Shown here: positions 1-8,042 of the stretch, one piece after another
Layout: each line of letters opens with the position of its first letter
Position numbering within the stretch: position 1 is the stretch's first letter
Source: CAYRWM01 sp964428055
GTDB lineage: Bacteria; Bacillota; Clostridia; Christensenellales; Christensenellaceae
NCBI GenBank assembly: GCA_964428055.1
Contig: CAYRWM010000027.1
Span: 1 to 24,721 of the forward strand
Length of the DNA stretch: 24,721 nucleotides
Reading direction: 5' to 3'
Notes under the pieces: generated by a model
Seen by the model: the letters and a program-made list of their open reading frames with translations, nothing else
The model's database searches: none
What the model was told of the DNA's origin: nothing
Translations under genes and position numbers: made by a program

Positions 1-54
1 TGATGGTCGCCTGATCAACTGCCAAAATGTGTCTAACATTTTGGGTTCAGTTCA
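1..54. mobile_element. Terminal end of an IS3-family insertion sequence (left edge, truncated by window)
   Basis: Bases 12-54 are the reverse complement of the IS end at 24502-24544, with one mismatch in 43. Read from the tip at 54 leftwards it starts TGAACTGAACCC and continues into AAAATGTTAGACA, a tip typical of IS150-like IS3 elements. Only 54 bases of the element lie in the window. Two readings are possible: the 3' end of a + strand transposase (TGA at 12-14 would be its stop), or the left inverted repeat of a copy in the same orientation as the right-hand one. The 11 bases before position 12 match the right copy poorly, so the sequence does not decide. The boundary is 2 bp from the addA stop. 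Confidence 0.75.
12..54. repeat. 43-bp IS end repeat with internal 8-bp hairpin (left copy)
   Basis: This inverted copy of 24502-24544 is 42/43 identical; the mismatch is T46 here against the G expected. It holds a perfect hairpin: CCAAAATG (22-29), a 7-nt loop, and CATTTTGG (37-44). Flanking AACTG (17-21) and CAGTT (48-52) can extend the stem across a 3-nt bulge. No T-run follows on either strand, so it does not look like an intrinsic terminator. Confidence 0.85.
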
Positions 55-56
55 TC

Positions 57-3000
57 TTATACGGTCACTGTCTCACCTGTTCTTAGAAAAACTATATACT
101 TTTCTTTTACTCCGGCGTTCAGTATGTCCGAGAGTGCTTTCGCGTATGCCTGAAGCTGGAAAGCATAGGATTCCGTAAGCTCTTCCCTGTTCTCATCCGT
201 CACGCGGTCGGTCTTGTAATCCACGATGACCCATCCGCCGTCTTCTTCAAAAGCAGCATCGATCACGCCCTGAAGGAGTGTCTCTCCCTCACCCAGAGGA
301 GTTGCCAGCCCTTCTATTCCGGAAGCATCGATGTTTATGCTGAACGGCACCTCTTTAAGGAGCCTTCCCGAAGCGGCCATTCTGCCCGCGATATCCGATG
401 AGAGGAACTCTTTTATGTTCGGCATGAAATCCATAATCTTTTTATATTCATCATCCTTGATGAGGTAGCTGTCTTTCATCGCCTTAAGGACTTTTTCGGG
501 ATCTCCGTCAGGAACGCATTTCATCATAACGCTGTGAACGAGCGTACCGAAGTCTGATGCCGATACAGGACCGGAATCCTCAAACAGCCTCGGCCTGAAA
601 ACAATACCCTTCCTCTTCTCCTTCTTAAGAGCACTGACCGAAGTCTTGGCGGGCGCCATGCTCCCGGGTGTAAATGTTATCCAGTCGCGTCTTTCACCTT
701 TTACTATGTCATCCAGCGTAGTCGCTATGCGCTCTTCCGCTGCCGACAAATTCCTGACATCATCCGTTATCTCAGCCGGCATTACGCGTCCGGACGTTTC
801 CAAATCCGACGCGTAGGCAGCGAGAATGAAGTCCATCATACGGTTATATCCGCCCTCTGCTCCCGCAACTAATTCCTCTATATTATCATTCAGGCTCTTT
901 GCGTCATCATAAGGCACCGACATGCACATATAAAGACTGCACATAGCCCTGGTCATCGCGACATAAAGGAGCCTGAGCTCTTCCGAAACGAGCCCTTCAG
1001 ACTTCTTTTCCGCATAGAAGTCCCTCATGACAGTATTCCGTTTGAGCCTCTTTTTCTTGTCAATATACAGAGGAAGTATACCGAAATCCCTGTCCGCTAC
1101 GAAAACAGTATTCTTCTGCATATCTTTTTTGTTAAACTTCGTCTCCAGTGACGCAAGAAAAACGATCGGGAATTCCAGTCCTTTGGATCTGTGCATGGTC
1201 ATAACGTTGACGGCATCCGGCCTCTTGGACGAAGAGAGATGCACATATGCTCCCTTCTGCTCCTTAAGAACATCAAGGAAGCCTATTATGCCGGTCAGGG
1301 TCCTCTCGCCGCATGTTGTTATAACGTCTATCAGTTCGATCACGGCCTTGAACTCCTCGTCCGACTTTATCTTCGCGTAGTCGAAGAGTTCGAATTCCTC
1401 GGCAAGATGGAACAGAGATGTTTCAAGACTGTACGCTGCAAAATACACTCTAAGCCTCTGAAGCTTATCCGTAAAGGCCCTAAGTCTTGATGAGAGCTCA
1501 TCTTCATGTTCATCCATATAAGCTGAGACCGCGGCTGTAAAACTGACTTCTTTTAGGGCCGCGCGTATCCTGGCAAGATCGTTGTCGGAGAAACCCTCTC
1601 CCCTGTACTTCATTGCCGTGAGCACCGCAAGGTCGCACCCGCCGTCCTCAACAGCTTTTAGTATGCTGACAAAGAGATCGGCACAGCGGCTGGGATATCT
1701 CTCGTCGAAATTCGTTATGAACGGTATGTTCCTTCTGCCCAGACTCTCGGTAAGACCTTTCGCATGGGTCTTGTTACGCATGAGCACGGCTATATCCCCG
1801 TACTTTACAGCTCTGTCCTCATCGCCGATATGCATCATACTGCCCGCCAGAGACGCTCTCCTGTCCGCTATCATATCGAACTGCGGATCCGTTTCATCTC
1901 CTTTTGCGCAAATCAGCAGCCCGGTTTCTCCGCTGTTCTTTGACTTTGCTATCAGGCATTCGCTGTCGCTGTACTCAACGCCTCCGACATCTTTCGACAT
2001 AACGGATCCCATAACATGGTTAACGGCATCAATAACTGCAGCCGAACTCCTGAAATTCTCATTCATAGTCACGAGGCTTCCCTTGCCGCTCCTGTATTCA
2101 TCCGCGACCGCGTTGAATATATCGGGGTCAGCCTGATTGAAAGCATAGACACACTGCTTGACATCGCCCACGTAGAAAACTTTGTTGTTTTCAGATATAA
2201 GGTCGATTATCTCCTTCTGGATCGGGTTGGAATCCTGGAACTCATCAACGAACACATAGGAGAACGTTATGCTCTTATCCTTATCGCGTCTCTGTTTGAG
2301 CACGCTGTATGCCCGGGTCAGTATCTCACCGTAGTCAACCCCGCCAAGTTCCTTTTTAAGCTCCGAGTATCTTTGGCGTATATCCTTTGCGAGCGATACG
2401 AGAAATATCGTATCCGGCATGGTATGTGCATAGTCACCTGAAATATCGGCTCCCTCGCAGAGCTCCGAATACTCTTCCTCCGTGAACGCGGCGCATTCAT
2501 CGAGCCACTCTTCCGGTACGGGGTGCGCATCGGGAGCATCGAATACTGTCTTCGAGATAGCCCCTGCGAGATCCTTTTTGCTCATACGTCTGACATAGCG
2601 CCTTAAGAAAGCCTCCATATCCTTGTCGCCGTCGTTCAGACGTTCGGTCATTATGTCGATGGAGGCTCTTTCCTTAAGAGAATCCGCGATCTCCTTGGGA
2701 AGGACCGTAAAGTTATATGAGAGTCCCGCGAGGTCGTAGTTCTCACGGAGTATCTTTATGCAGAAATTATGGCAGGTGCCTATCTTGGCAACAGCCACGA
2801 GATCGGCCTGCTGCTTCAGCCTCGGATCATCCGACTCCGAATACAGGAGCTGCCTGTATATACGCGACTTCATCTCAGCGGCTGCGGCACTGGTATACGT
2901 CATGATGGCCATGTCCCTTATATCCGCACCCTCGGATATGAGTTTCACGACCTTTTCCGTCATGACCCTGGTCTTTCCGCTTCCGGCGGCGGCCGATACC

Positions 3001-3059
3001 AGAGCGCTGTCTTCCACGTCAACAGCATAACGCTGTTTTGCAGTCAGCTCATTCATCAT
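57..3059 (-). CDS. addA: ATP-dependent helicase/nuclease subunit A (AddA)
   Basis: AddA is the UvrD-like helicase plus nuclease subunit of AddAB, the Firmicutes counterpart of RecBCD that resects double-strand breaks. Visible helicase motifs in order: the N-terminal Q-motif region NELTAKQ, Walker A AAAGSGKT within the first 40 residues, Walker B VDEFQD, motif III GDVKQCVYAF, motif V TMHRSKGLEF and motif VI LLYVAMTRA. The C-terminal RecB-type nuclease core shows FGTLVHSVM and VDYKTD followed by a QLQAYAKAL helix. The reading frame extends to 3107, but GGAGGAGG at about 3066-3073 favours ATG 3059 (or 3056), overlapping the addB stop. At about 1000 residues it is shorter than the roughly 1200 of B. 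subtilis AddA, yet all core motifs remain. The stop lies 2 bp from an IS end. Confidence 0.96.
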   Translation of the reverse strand: MMNELTAKQRYAVDVEDSALVSAAAGSGKTRVMTEKVVKLISEGADIRDMAIMTYTSAAAAEMKSRIYRQLLYSESDDPRLKQQADLVAVAKIGTCHNFCIKILRENYDLAGLSYNFTVLPKEIADSLKERASIDIMTERLNDGDKDMEAFLRRYVRRMSKKDLAGAISKTVFDAPDAHPVPEEWLDECAAFTEEEYSELCEGADISGDYAHTMPDTIFLVSLAKDIRQRYSELKKELGGVDYGEILTRAYSVLKQRRDKDKSITFSYVFVDEFQDSNPIQKEIIDLISENNKVFYVGDVKQCVYAFNQADPDIFNAVADEYRSGKGSLVTMNENFRSSAAVIDAVNHVMGSVMSKDVGGVEYSDSECLIAKSKNSGETGLLICAKGDETDPQFDMIADRRASLAGSMMHIGDEDRAVKYGDIAVLMRNKTHAKGLTESLGRRNIPFITNFDERYPSRCADLFVSILKAVEDGGCDLAVLTAMKYRGEGFSDNDLARIRAALKEVSFTAAVSAYMDEHEDELSSRLRAFTDKLQRLRVYFAAYSLETSLFHLAEEFELFDYAKIKSDEEFKAVIELIDVITTCGERTLTGIIGFLDVLKEQKGAYVHLSSSKRPDAVNVMTMHRSKGLEFPIVFLASLETKFNKKDMQKNTVFVADRDFGILPLYIDKKKRLKRNTVMRDFYAEKKSEGLVSEELRLLYVAMTRAMCSLYMCMSVPYDDAKSLNDNIEELVAGAEGGYNRMMDFILAAYASDLETSGRVMPAEITDDVRNLSAAEERIATTLDDIVKGERRDWITFTPGSMAPAKTSVSALKKEKRKGIVFRPRLFEDSGPVSASDFGTLVHSVMMKCVPDGDPEKVLKAMKDSYLIKDDEYKKIMDFMPNIKEFLSSDIAGRMAASGRLLKEVPFSINIDASGIEGLATPLGEGETLLQGVIDAAFEEDGGWVIVDYKTDRVTDENREELTESYAFQLQAYAKALSDILNAGVKEKYIVFLRTGETVTV

Positions 3060-6000
3060 CAGCCACCTCCTCCGCCATTTTTGAGAGGAGCTCTTCCTTG
3101 CTGTCAACGTTGCGCTCCGAATTATCTTCCAGCGGGTTCGGGCATATCCCGTTAAACCTGCAGTATCTGCACGGGTAACTCCCGTTCCTCTTCTGCGCAG
3201 GCTCCGCCGCGATCACACCTTCCTTTATCTTATCGGATGCCTCTCTGACCTTATGCGCCGCGAACCTCTTGATAAGATCCATATCGGCTTCGGACAGCAG
3301 TTTATCGGCTCCCGCCTTATATAGCTTCCCGTCATTCTTGACTCTTATGCCAAGCCCCGGAACCTTCTTTGCTTCATCTTCCTTAAGACCGTACATAGCC
3401 TTTATGACATCCTGATCGTCTATATGCAGTCCCTTTGCCGGGAATGATATCTCCTTCTCTTTATCTTCAAGGGCACCTGAAGGATCTATATGCACATATC
3501 CCGCTCCGGCAGGCTTTGCATCCGGCATGAGTTTACCTGCCGCCGCAAGATAAACAACTACCTGGAGCATAAGGCCCTTGTATATATCGTAAAGAGTAAA
3601 ATCCTTCGTCTTTCCTGTCTTGTAGTCGGTCACGCTGAAATACCTCTGACCGTTCACAACGCATGTATCTACCCTGTCTATCCTGCCGGTCAGTCTGCTG
3701 CCGCCCAGTTCCATATCGTACTTTTGCTCAGTCAGTTCAACGTCGCTCACCGACACACTCTTTTCCTGCTTCAGAAATCCGAGATACTCATCCACCTCAG
3801 ACTTGAGCTCGGAAACAAGAGCAAGGCTGTCGCCGTCATCAAGCTCCTTCGGGCTTTCTTCCGCGAGCTCCTTAGCTATGCTGTCCGTAATATCCGCAAT
3901 ATCGGTCATGCTCATATCCCTTATATTTGAGGCCTTTTCTTTTGCTCTCTTAAAGAAACGGTCCAGCATATTATGTATGAAATCGCCCTCCTCATTGGCT
4001 CTCATGTCGGGGTTTTTCTCATCATCCGGCTTTATTCCCTTTCCCAGGAAGAACAGATACGGGCAGTTAAAGAATTCCTCAAACCTCGTTACGCTCCCCG
4101 TATCGGGATAAAGTGCTGCAGCAGTCACGGGATCTATGGACTTAGGCACATCTATACCGCCCAGTTCATAGAAAGCCCTGAGCTCCTTTTCAGCCTCACC
4201 GTCAGACATGACTTCGGACAGCTTCTGCCTGTCCTCTTCCGTGTCCGTTACGGTTATCATCCTGCCCACGGCCGCCTTGGCCCTGTCCACAGCGTTAGAC
4301 ATGAGCGACCGCCCTATGATTTCATTACCTTTAAGATCGGAGAGGCCGGAAGTGAACATATCCTTTATCTTCGTCACGAAAACAGATTCCGGGGTTAAGT
4401 CCTTTCCGTCGGATTCGTGATAGAACATCTCAAGCCTGTCCGCGGGTGCTGTTATCATCTCGTACAGGAACAGTTTCTGTTTTGTCAGGGCGGAAGGATA
4501 TGACCTTTCCCTGAGCCCTAGGTAAATGCTGTTCTTCTCATCATACGTGAGCAGACCCGCCTCTTCTTCGTAGTCGGGCAGCTGTCCTTCGTTAGCACCC
4601 ATTATGAGCAGACACTTAACTGCATGCACCTTTGCCTGATTAATATCGCCGAAGAACACGGCTTCGGATCTTACAGGTATTATGCTGACAGTGTGATTTT
4701 CAAGAGCGCTTTTGAGCATATCCTCCAGAAGCTCGCTGTCGGCCTTTCCCTCGGCCAGGATCTTCAGTTGTCCGAAGACTTCCGTTATCTCATCAGCGAC
4801 CTGTGCATAGTAATCCGCCGCATCGTCGTACCCGAATGCCTTTTGCTCTTCCGACATACGGGTGATCCTTCCCGCGGCATTGCATGAGCGCACATAATCC
4901 TGAAGAGCGGTTAAAAGAGCTCTCTGGCGTGTGCACTTTTTCGCCCTTGCTATAAAATCGAAAACAGGCTGAAGGCATGCCTTCCTCGCTGCTTCCGTGC
5001 GGGCGTCGTCCAGTTCATTCCTGAGCTTGTACGCATTCTTTACATACCCTCTTATGTAAGCCGAAATGATGTCCGTCTCCTCGGGAGTTCCGAGGAAACC
5101 GGTCCTTAAGTGTATTAGGAGTTTTTCCGTCGTGAGTCTGCCCCGGAGCAGTTTTAATGCGCTCAGTATAAAGTCCGCAAGCGCATTCTCCGCAAGCGTC
5201 CTTTTCTCATCCAGAAAATACGGGATGAGTGAATCACCGAAGCACTTCTTAATATACTTCGAATATGCGCTTATGCCGGGTGCGACCACAGCGATATCAG
5301 ATGGTTTGTACCCTGAATCAATCAGTTCCGCCACTCTCTCGCAGCACGCCATGACCTCATCTGCGGGGTCGGCGCATTTTATCACTGAGACATCGCCTTT
5401 TGACACTGTCTTCTCATACGGATAGGCAAAGAGATTCTTTTCCATGTGAGCAAGGTCGCTGCTCCTGCCTTTTTCATCCTCAGCCGTTTCAATGGTGACA
5501 TTGCCCATGCACCCGAGATCGTGTATATAGCGTTCCGGTATCGTAAAGACGTCGCTGTCTCTTCCCTCTTTGGAAAAGAGAAAAGCCGCAGTCAGGCTCT
5601 TTGCATATTCATCCAGCTCAAGCAGGAATCTGACCATCTGCTCAGTTAATACATCGCAGCCCATGACGAATATATGCGACTGCTTAATATATTCGCTCTT
5701 CTTCACAGCCTCTATGGCGATACTGGTCCGGTCAAATGTATTTTTAACGTGCCTGTCGCACCACTCATCGTATATTTCAAATGCCGACGATATCTCCGCG
5801 AGCTTATCGCCGAACACCTCGTCCTCTTCAGAGTATCTCTTAAGCTCATTTATGGCTATATCCATATCGGCAAACTCGGTGTACAGATCGGAAAGGCCTT
5901 TGGAGATGTCCGGACGTCTGCCGGATGTGCTGAGTTTCTGCAGCTCCTTCCCGTGCTCGCTCAGTATATAGCAGAACAGCATGCATCTTCCCGCGGCATC

Positions 6001-6252
6001 CAGCGTATCGAGAGCTCTGCCGAAAACATTCTCAACGAGCTTCTGTTCGAGTTTATCGAAACTCAGGACTTCAAGCCCCAGCATGCCCTGAACCCCCAGC
6101 CTGCTGAGGATATATTTTTCTGTAATAAAAGTAGCCTGTCTCATCGTAATGACTATGACAGGCGCTAAAGGATCGGCGCTCTTTAATTCTCTGATCCTGT
6201 TTAAAACAGGAGCATCAATATCCTTTGATGCTCTTCCTGTTATTATCCTCAT
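3049..6252 (-). CDS. addB: ATP-dependent nuclease subunit B (AddB)
   Basis: AddB partners AddA; in the known enzyme it carries the second nuclease, a 4Fe-4S cluster that pins the DNA end, and the Chi-recognition surface. The cluster cysteines are visible: one in FNCPYLFFLGKG and three in PCRYCRFNGICPNP near the C-terminus, the usual C...CxxCx5C pattern. The nuclease core VTDYKTGKT sits between them. The protein has 1067 residues, near the usual length. The N-terminus MRIITGRASKDIDAP aligns with the family's GRAGSGKS P-loop but has lost the GK(S/T) residues, so ATP binding there looks lost. It starts 2 bp after the thpR stop with an AGAGGT ribosome site, and its 3' end overlaps the addA start, so the two are translationally coupled. 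Confidence 0.96.
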   Translation of the reverse strand: MRIITGRASKDIDAPVLNRIRELKSADPLAPVIVITMRQATFITEKYILSRLGVQGMLGLEVLSFDKLEQKLVENVFGRALDTLDAAGRCMLFCYILSEHGKELQKLSTSGRRPDISKGLSDLYTEFADMDIAINELKRYSEEDEVFGDKLAEISSAFEIYDEWCDRHVKNTFDRTSIAIEAVKKSEYIKQSHIFVMGCDVLTEQMVRFLLELDEYAKSLTAAFLFSKEGRDSDVFTIPERYIHDLGCMGNVTIETAEDEKGRSSDLAHMEKNLFAYPYEKTVSKGDVSVIKCADPADEVMACCERVAELIDSGYKPSDIAVVAPGISAYSKYIKKCFGDSLIPYFLDEKRTLAENALADFILSALKLLRGRLTTEKLLIHLRTGFLGTPEETDIISAYIRGYVKNAYKLRNELDDARTEAARKACLQPVFDFIARAKKCTRQRALLTALQDYVRSCNAAGRITRMSEEQKAFGYDDAADYYAQVADEITEVFGQLKILAEGKADSELLEDMLKSALENHTVSIIPVRSEAVFFGDINQAKVHAVKCLLIMGANEGQLPDYEEEAGLLTYDEKNSIYLGLRERSYPSALTKQKLFLYEMITAPADRLEMFYHESDGKDLTPESVFVTKIKDMFTSGLSDLKGNEIIGRSLMSNAVDRAKAAVGRMITVTDTEEDRQKLSEVMSDGEAEKELRAFYELGGIDVPKSIDPVTAAALYPDTGSVTRFEEFFNCPYLFFLGKGIKPDDEKNPDMRANEEGDFIHNMLDRFFKRAKEKASNIRDMSMTDIADITDSIAKELAEESPKELDDGDSLALVSELKSEVDEYLGFLKQEKSVSVSDVELTEQKYDMELGGSRLTGRIDRVDTCVVNGQRYFSVTDYKTGKTKDFTLYDIYKGLMLQVVVYLAAAGKLMPDAKPAGAGYVHIDPSGALEDKEKEISFPAKGLHIDDQDVIKAMYGLKEDEAKKVPGLGIRVKNDGKLYKAGADKLLSEADMDLIKRFAAHKVREASDKIKEGVIAAEPAQKRNGSYPCRYCRFNGICPNPLEDNSERNVDSKEELLSKMAEEVADDE

Positions 6253-6254
6253 GT

Positions 6255-6785
6255 TTAACCTCTGAACTCACTGCTGTACAGCGGTATGAAATAGTTCTCG
6301 CCGTTCTGGTAAACGCTCTCGAACAGAGTCAGTCTCGACACCAGGAACGGTATCTTCTGGAGCCGCACGTCATCGTCCTCCCACTTCTGCTTGAGATCGT
6401 AAGCGAGTGTCACATGCGGCATGTAAGGCTTACGCCTTGTCTTTCTGTAGCCGATGCGGTACATCTCCCTGTCAACGTCCGAACTGAAAGTCTCAAGCTC
6501 TCCCAGTTCTCCTGAGAGCAGCGCGCACACCATGTCCCTTCCTGGGATCCTGGCGGCGCAGTCGACCTGCAGATAGAACGGCTTCGTTCTTGCGCAGACC
6601 TTGTCCATTGTTTCCTCAATACGGGATATGGAATTAACGCTCTGGACGCTGCCGAAATACTTGACTGTGACGTGCAGATTATTCTTTTTTACGGCCCTTC
6701 CGTTGGTGATCATCGCCAGATAGTTGGCCGCCGAAGCGAGCTCCATCTCGGCGTTGGCCGTTTCAACACCTAAAAAAATCCTCAT
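6255..6785 (-). CDS. thpR: RNA 2',3'-cyclic phosphodiesterase (2'-5' RNA ligase family)
   Basis: This 2H phosphoesterase of 176 residues is of the ThpR/LigT type, which opens 2',3'-cyclic phosphate RNA ends and ligates 2'-5' tRNA half-molecules in vitro. Both signature motifs are present and well spaced: HVT at residues 38-40 and HVT at 124-126. The MRIFLGVE opening is the normal family start, so ATG 6785 is confident. However, the bases before it (GGGGAACTCGGGTATACA) give no good ribosome site, and only 29 bases separate it from the terminator of the upstream gene. It is the first gene of a tight thpR-addB-addA group. Its in vivo substrate in bacteria is not settled, and the link with AddAB is positional only. 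Confidence 0.92.
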   Translation of the reverse strand: MRIFLGVETANAEMELASAANYLAMITNGRAVKKNNLHVTVKYFGSVQSVNSISRIEETMDKVCARTKPFYLQVDCAARIPGRDMVCALLSGELGELETFSSDVDREMYRIGYRKTRRKPYMPHVTLAYDLKQKWEDDDVRLQKIPFLVSRLTLFESVYQNGENYFIPLYSSEFRG

Positions 6786-6813
6786 TGTATACCCGAGTTC
6801 CCCAAATAACCGT

Positions 6814-6838
6814 TAAAAAGAGCCGCTCGAAGCGGCTC
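6814..6838 (-). terminator. Rho-independent terminator of the HPr-like gene
   Basis: On the - strand, GAGCCGCT, loop TCG and AGCGGCTC form a perfect 8-bp GC-rich stem (6820-6838), followed directly by TTTTT (6815-6819). It lies 16 bases past the stop of the small gene and before thpR. Any transcription into thpR must read through it or start inside the last 30 bases. Confidence 0.9.
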
Positions 6839-6853
6839 AGATATCTACGAAGG

Positions 6854-7087
6854 TCAGCCTCTTACGAGATAATCCATTATGAGATTCAGATCCTCAGGCT
6901 CAGAGACTATCAGATCGAGTTCGTCGATCTGAGCATCCTTGAACATCTGCGTAAGCGCTATATACTGACAGAGCGTTGATTTGAGGTTAAGTCTGTCACC
7001 TTCTGAAGTGACCAGTTCGACTTTACCCTTGCACTGATTGAGCATCTCGAAAAATTTCTGCGGTTCACTGATGTTTTTAATCTTCAT
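6854..7087 (-). CDS. Small HPr-like protein lacking the catalytic histidine
   Basis: This 77-residue protein aligns without gaps to the phosphocarrier HPr over Pro18-Ser46. Pro9 matches Pro18, and the RLNLKS run ending at Ser37 matches the VNLKS run ending at Ser46, both pairs 28 residues apart. The position of His15 is Ile6 and that of Arg17 is Glu8, so it cannot accept phosphate from Enzyme I in the normal way. The C-terminal half (DELDLIVSEPEDLNLIMDYL) fits the last strand and helix of HPr. This recalls Crh, the regulatory HPr paralogue with Gln at position 15, but the residues after the Ser differ (TLCQYIAL rather than IMGVMSL). It has its own promoter (7135-7164) and terminator (6814-6838), so it is a single-gene unit. 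The ribosome site GGAAGGAG lies rather far, about 12 bases, from ATG 7087. The HPr relationship is inferred by eye. Confidence 0.7.
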   Translation of the reverse strand: MKIKNISEPQKFFEMLNQCKGKVELVTSEGDRLNLKSTLCQYIALTQMFKDAQIDELDLIVSEPEDLNLIMDYLVRG

Positions 7088-7134
7088 ATCTATCTATATC
7101 TCCTTCCAAATCTTACTCTTTTTATCACATCTTG

Positions 7135-7164
7135 ATTATATCAAAACGGCTTAAAACGCGTCAA
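7135..7164 (-). promoter_or_regulatory. SigA-type promoter of the HPr-like gene
   Basis: On the - strand: TTGACG (7164-7159), an 18-nt spacer, then TATAAT (7140-7135) with an extended -10 TGA just upstream. The -35 overlaps the stop codon of the upstream solute-binding protein gene. Confidence 0.75.
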
Positions 7165-8012
7165 TATGAAACGCCCCATTTTTTTGTCATATTATCCATG
7201 TCGCCGGACTCTTCGAGAGCCTTTATATCATCAGAGAAAACATCAGCTATACCGCCCTCTCCCACGGGGAACAGCATGCAGTACGGCACGTCAAAAAGCT
7301 CCTCGGAGCTTATCTCGAACTTATCGCCGAAATACTGCTTTGCCAGCTGATACGGCATTACGAATATATCTATGGCGCCGCTCATAAGGTCGTTTCTTGC
7401 GGACTCGTAATCATAGTATCTTATGATATCCTTTATCTCTATATCCTGATCTTTGGCATAGTCCTCAACAGTTGACACGTTTATCTCGGTATTGAGTATG
7501 CCGACTTTTTTTCCGGAAAGGACTGCACTCGCACCGGGATTAGTGACTGCAACAGCTCTGTCATAATAGTACGGATCGGTCACGGCGAAGGTTGACGCCT
7601 TATCTGTTCCGGGAACTATGAAGCCGACAGCGATATCCGCCTGATCATACTTAACCGCCGCACCCGCATTCTCTGACCAGAGAGGAATGTACTTGATTAT
7701 GATCTCGTCACCGAATATATCCCTGATTATCCTCTCTGATATATCGCGGTCGAATCCCGTTATATTACCCTCTTCGTCCTCGCTGCCGAATGCCGGCACA
7801 TCGCAGCGCACGCCGACCGTTATCTCTTCCCTTCCGGCGAGATAACTGGTCCTTATCTGACTTAAGTCATAGAAATACTTCGCCAGAATGATAACGGCTA
7901 TAACAGCCGCGGCAATGAGCGCGATCTTGACAACAAGTCCTACATTGAATTTTTTCTGTCTCGGCTTTAAGTCGAGACTGTATCTCTTCTGTCTTATGTC
8001 CAAAGCGTTCAC
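7161..8012 (-). CDS. Membrane-anchored amino-acid-type solute-binding protein (orphan)
   Basis: This protein of about 283 residues starts with a basic cytoplasmic stretch (residues 1-23, rich in K/R), then one hydrophobic segment (about 24-48) with no signal peptidase site or lipobox, then a family 3 substrate-binding domain (about 62-283). Landmarks are ITVGVRCDVPAFG, GFDRDISERI and the late KWGVSY end. Such domains bind amino acids or similar small solutes outside the cell. Here the domain is tethered as a type II membrane protein and no ABC permease or ATPase is nearby, so a receptor role or a remote transporter is possible. The reading frame opens with GTG at 8012, but an AGGGTGA ribosome site at 8015-8009 suits TTG 8003 better. 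It has its own extended -10 promoter at the ispE stop. The ligand is unknown. Confidence 0.85.
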   Translation of the reverse strand: MNALDIRQKRYSLDLKPRQKKFNVGLVVKIALIAAAVIAVIILAKYFYDLSQIRTSYLAGREEITVGVRCDVPAFGSEDEEGNITGFDRDISERIIRDIFGDEIIIKYIPLWSENAGAAVKYDQADIAVGFIVPGTDKASTFAVTDPYYYDRAVAVTNPGASAVLSGKKVGILNTEINVSTVEDYAKDQDIEIKDIIRYYDYESARNDLMSGAIDIFVMPYQLAKQYFGDKFEISSEELFDVPYCMLFPVGEGGIADVFSDDIKALEESGDMDNMTKKWGVSY

Positions 8013-8033
8013 CCTAAAGGTTTCGTTCTGATA

Positions 8034-8042
8034 ATTATACCA
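8034..8042 (-). promoter_or_regulatory. Extended -10 promoter of the solute-binding protein gene
   Basis: On the - strand TGGTATAAT (8042-8034) is a full extended -10 element that overlaps the ispE TAA stop (8037-8035). No good -35 is seen 17 bases upstream (GAGAAA). Transcription would start near 8027, about 15-20 bases before the coding start. Confidence 0.55.

Noticed and set aside
22..44. The hairpin in the left IS end as the addA terminator
   Set aside because: No T-run follows on the - strand (GCAGTTG comes next), so it does not fit an intrinsic terminator.
1582..2136. A 184-residue + strand open frame opposite addA
   Set aside because: Its Ser/Leu/Pro-rich composition is typical of an antisense shadow, and addA motifs continue across the region.
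6786..6791. TATACA directly before thpR as its -10 box
   Set aside because: It would place the transcript start inside the coding region, past the family-conserved MRIFLGVE start.
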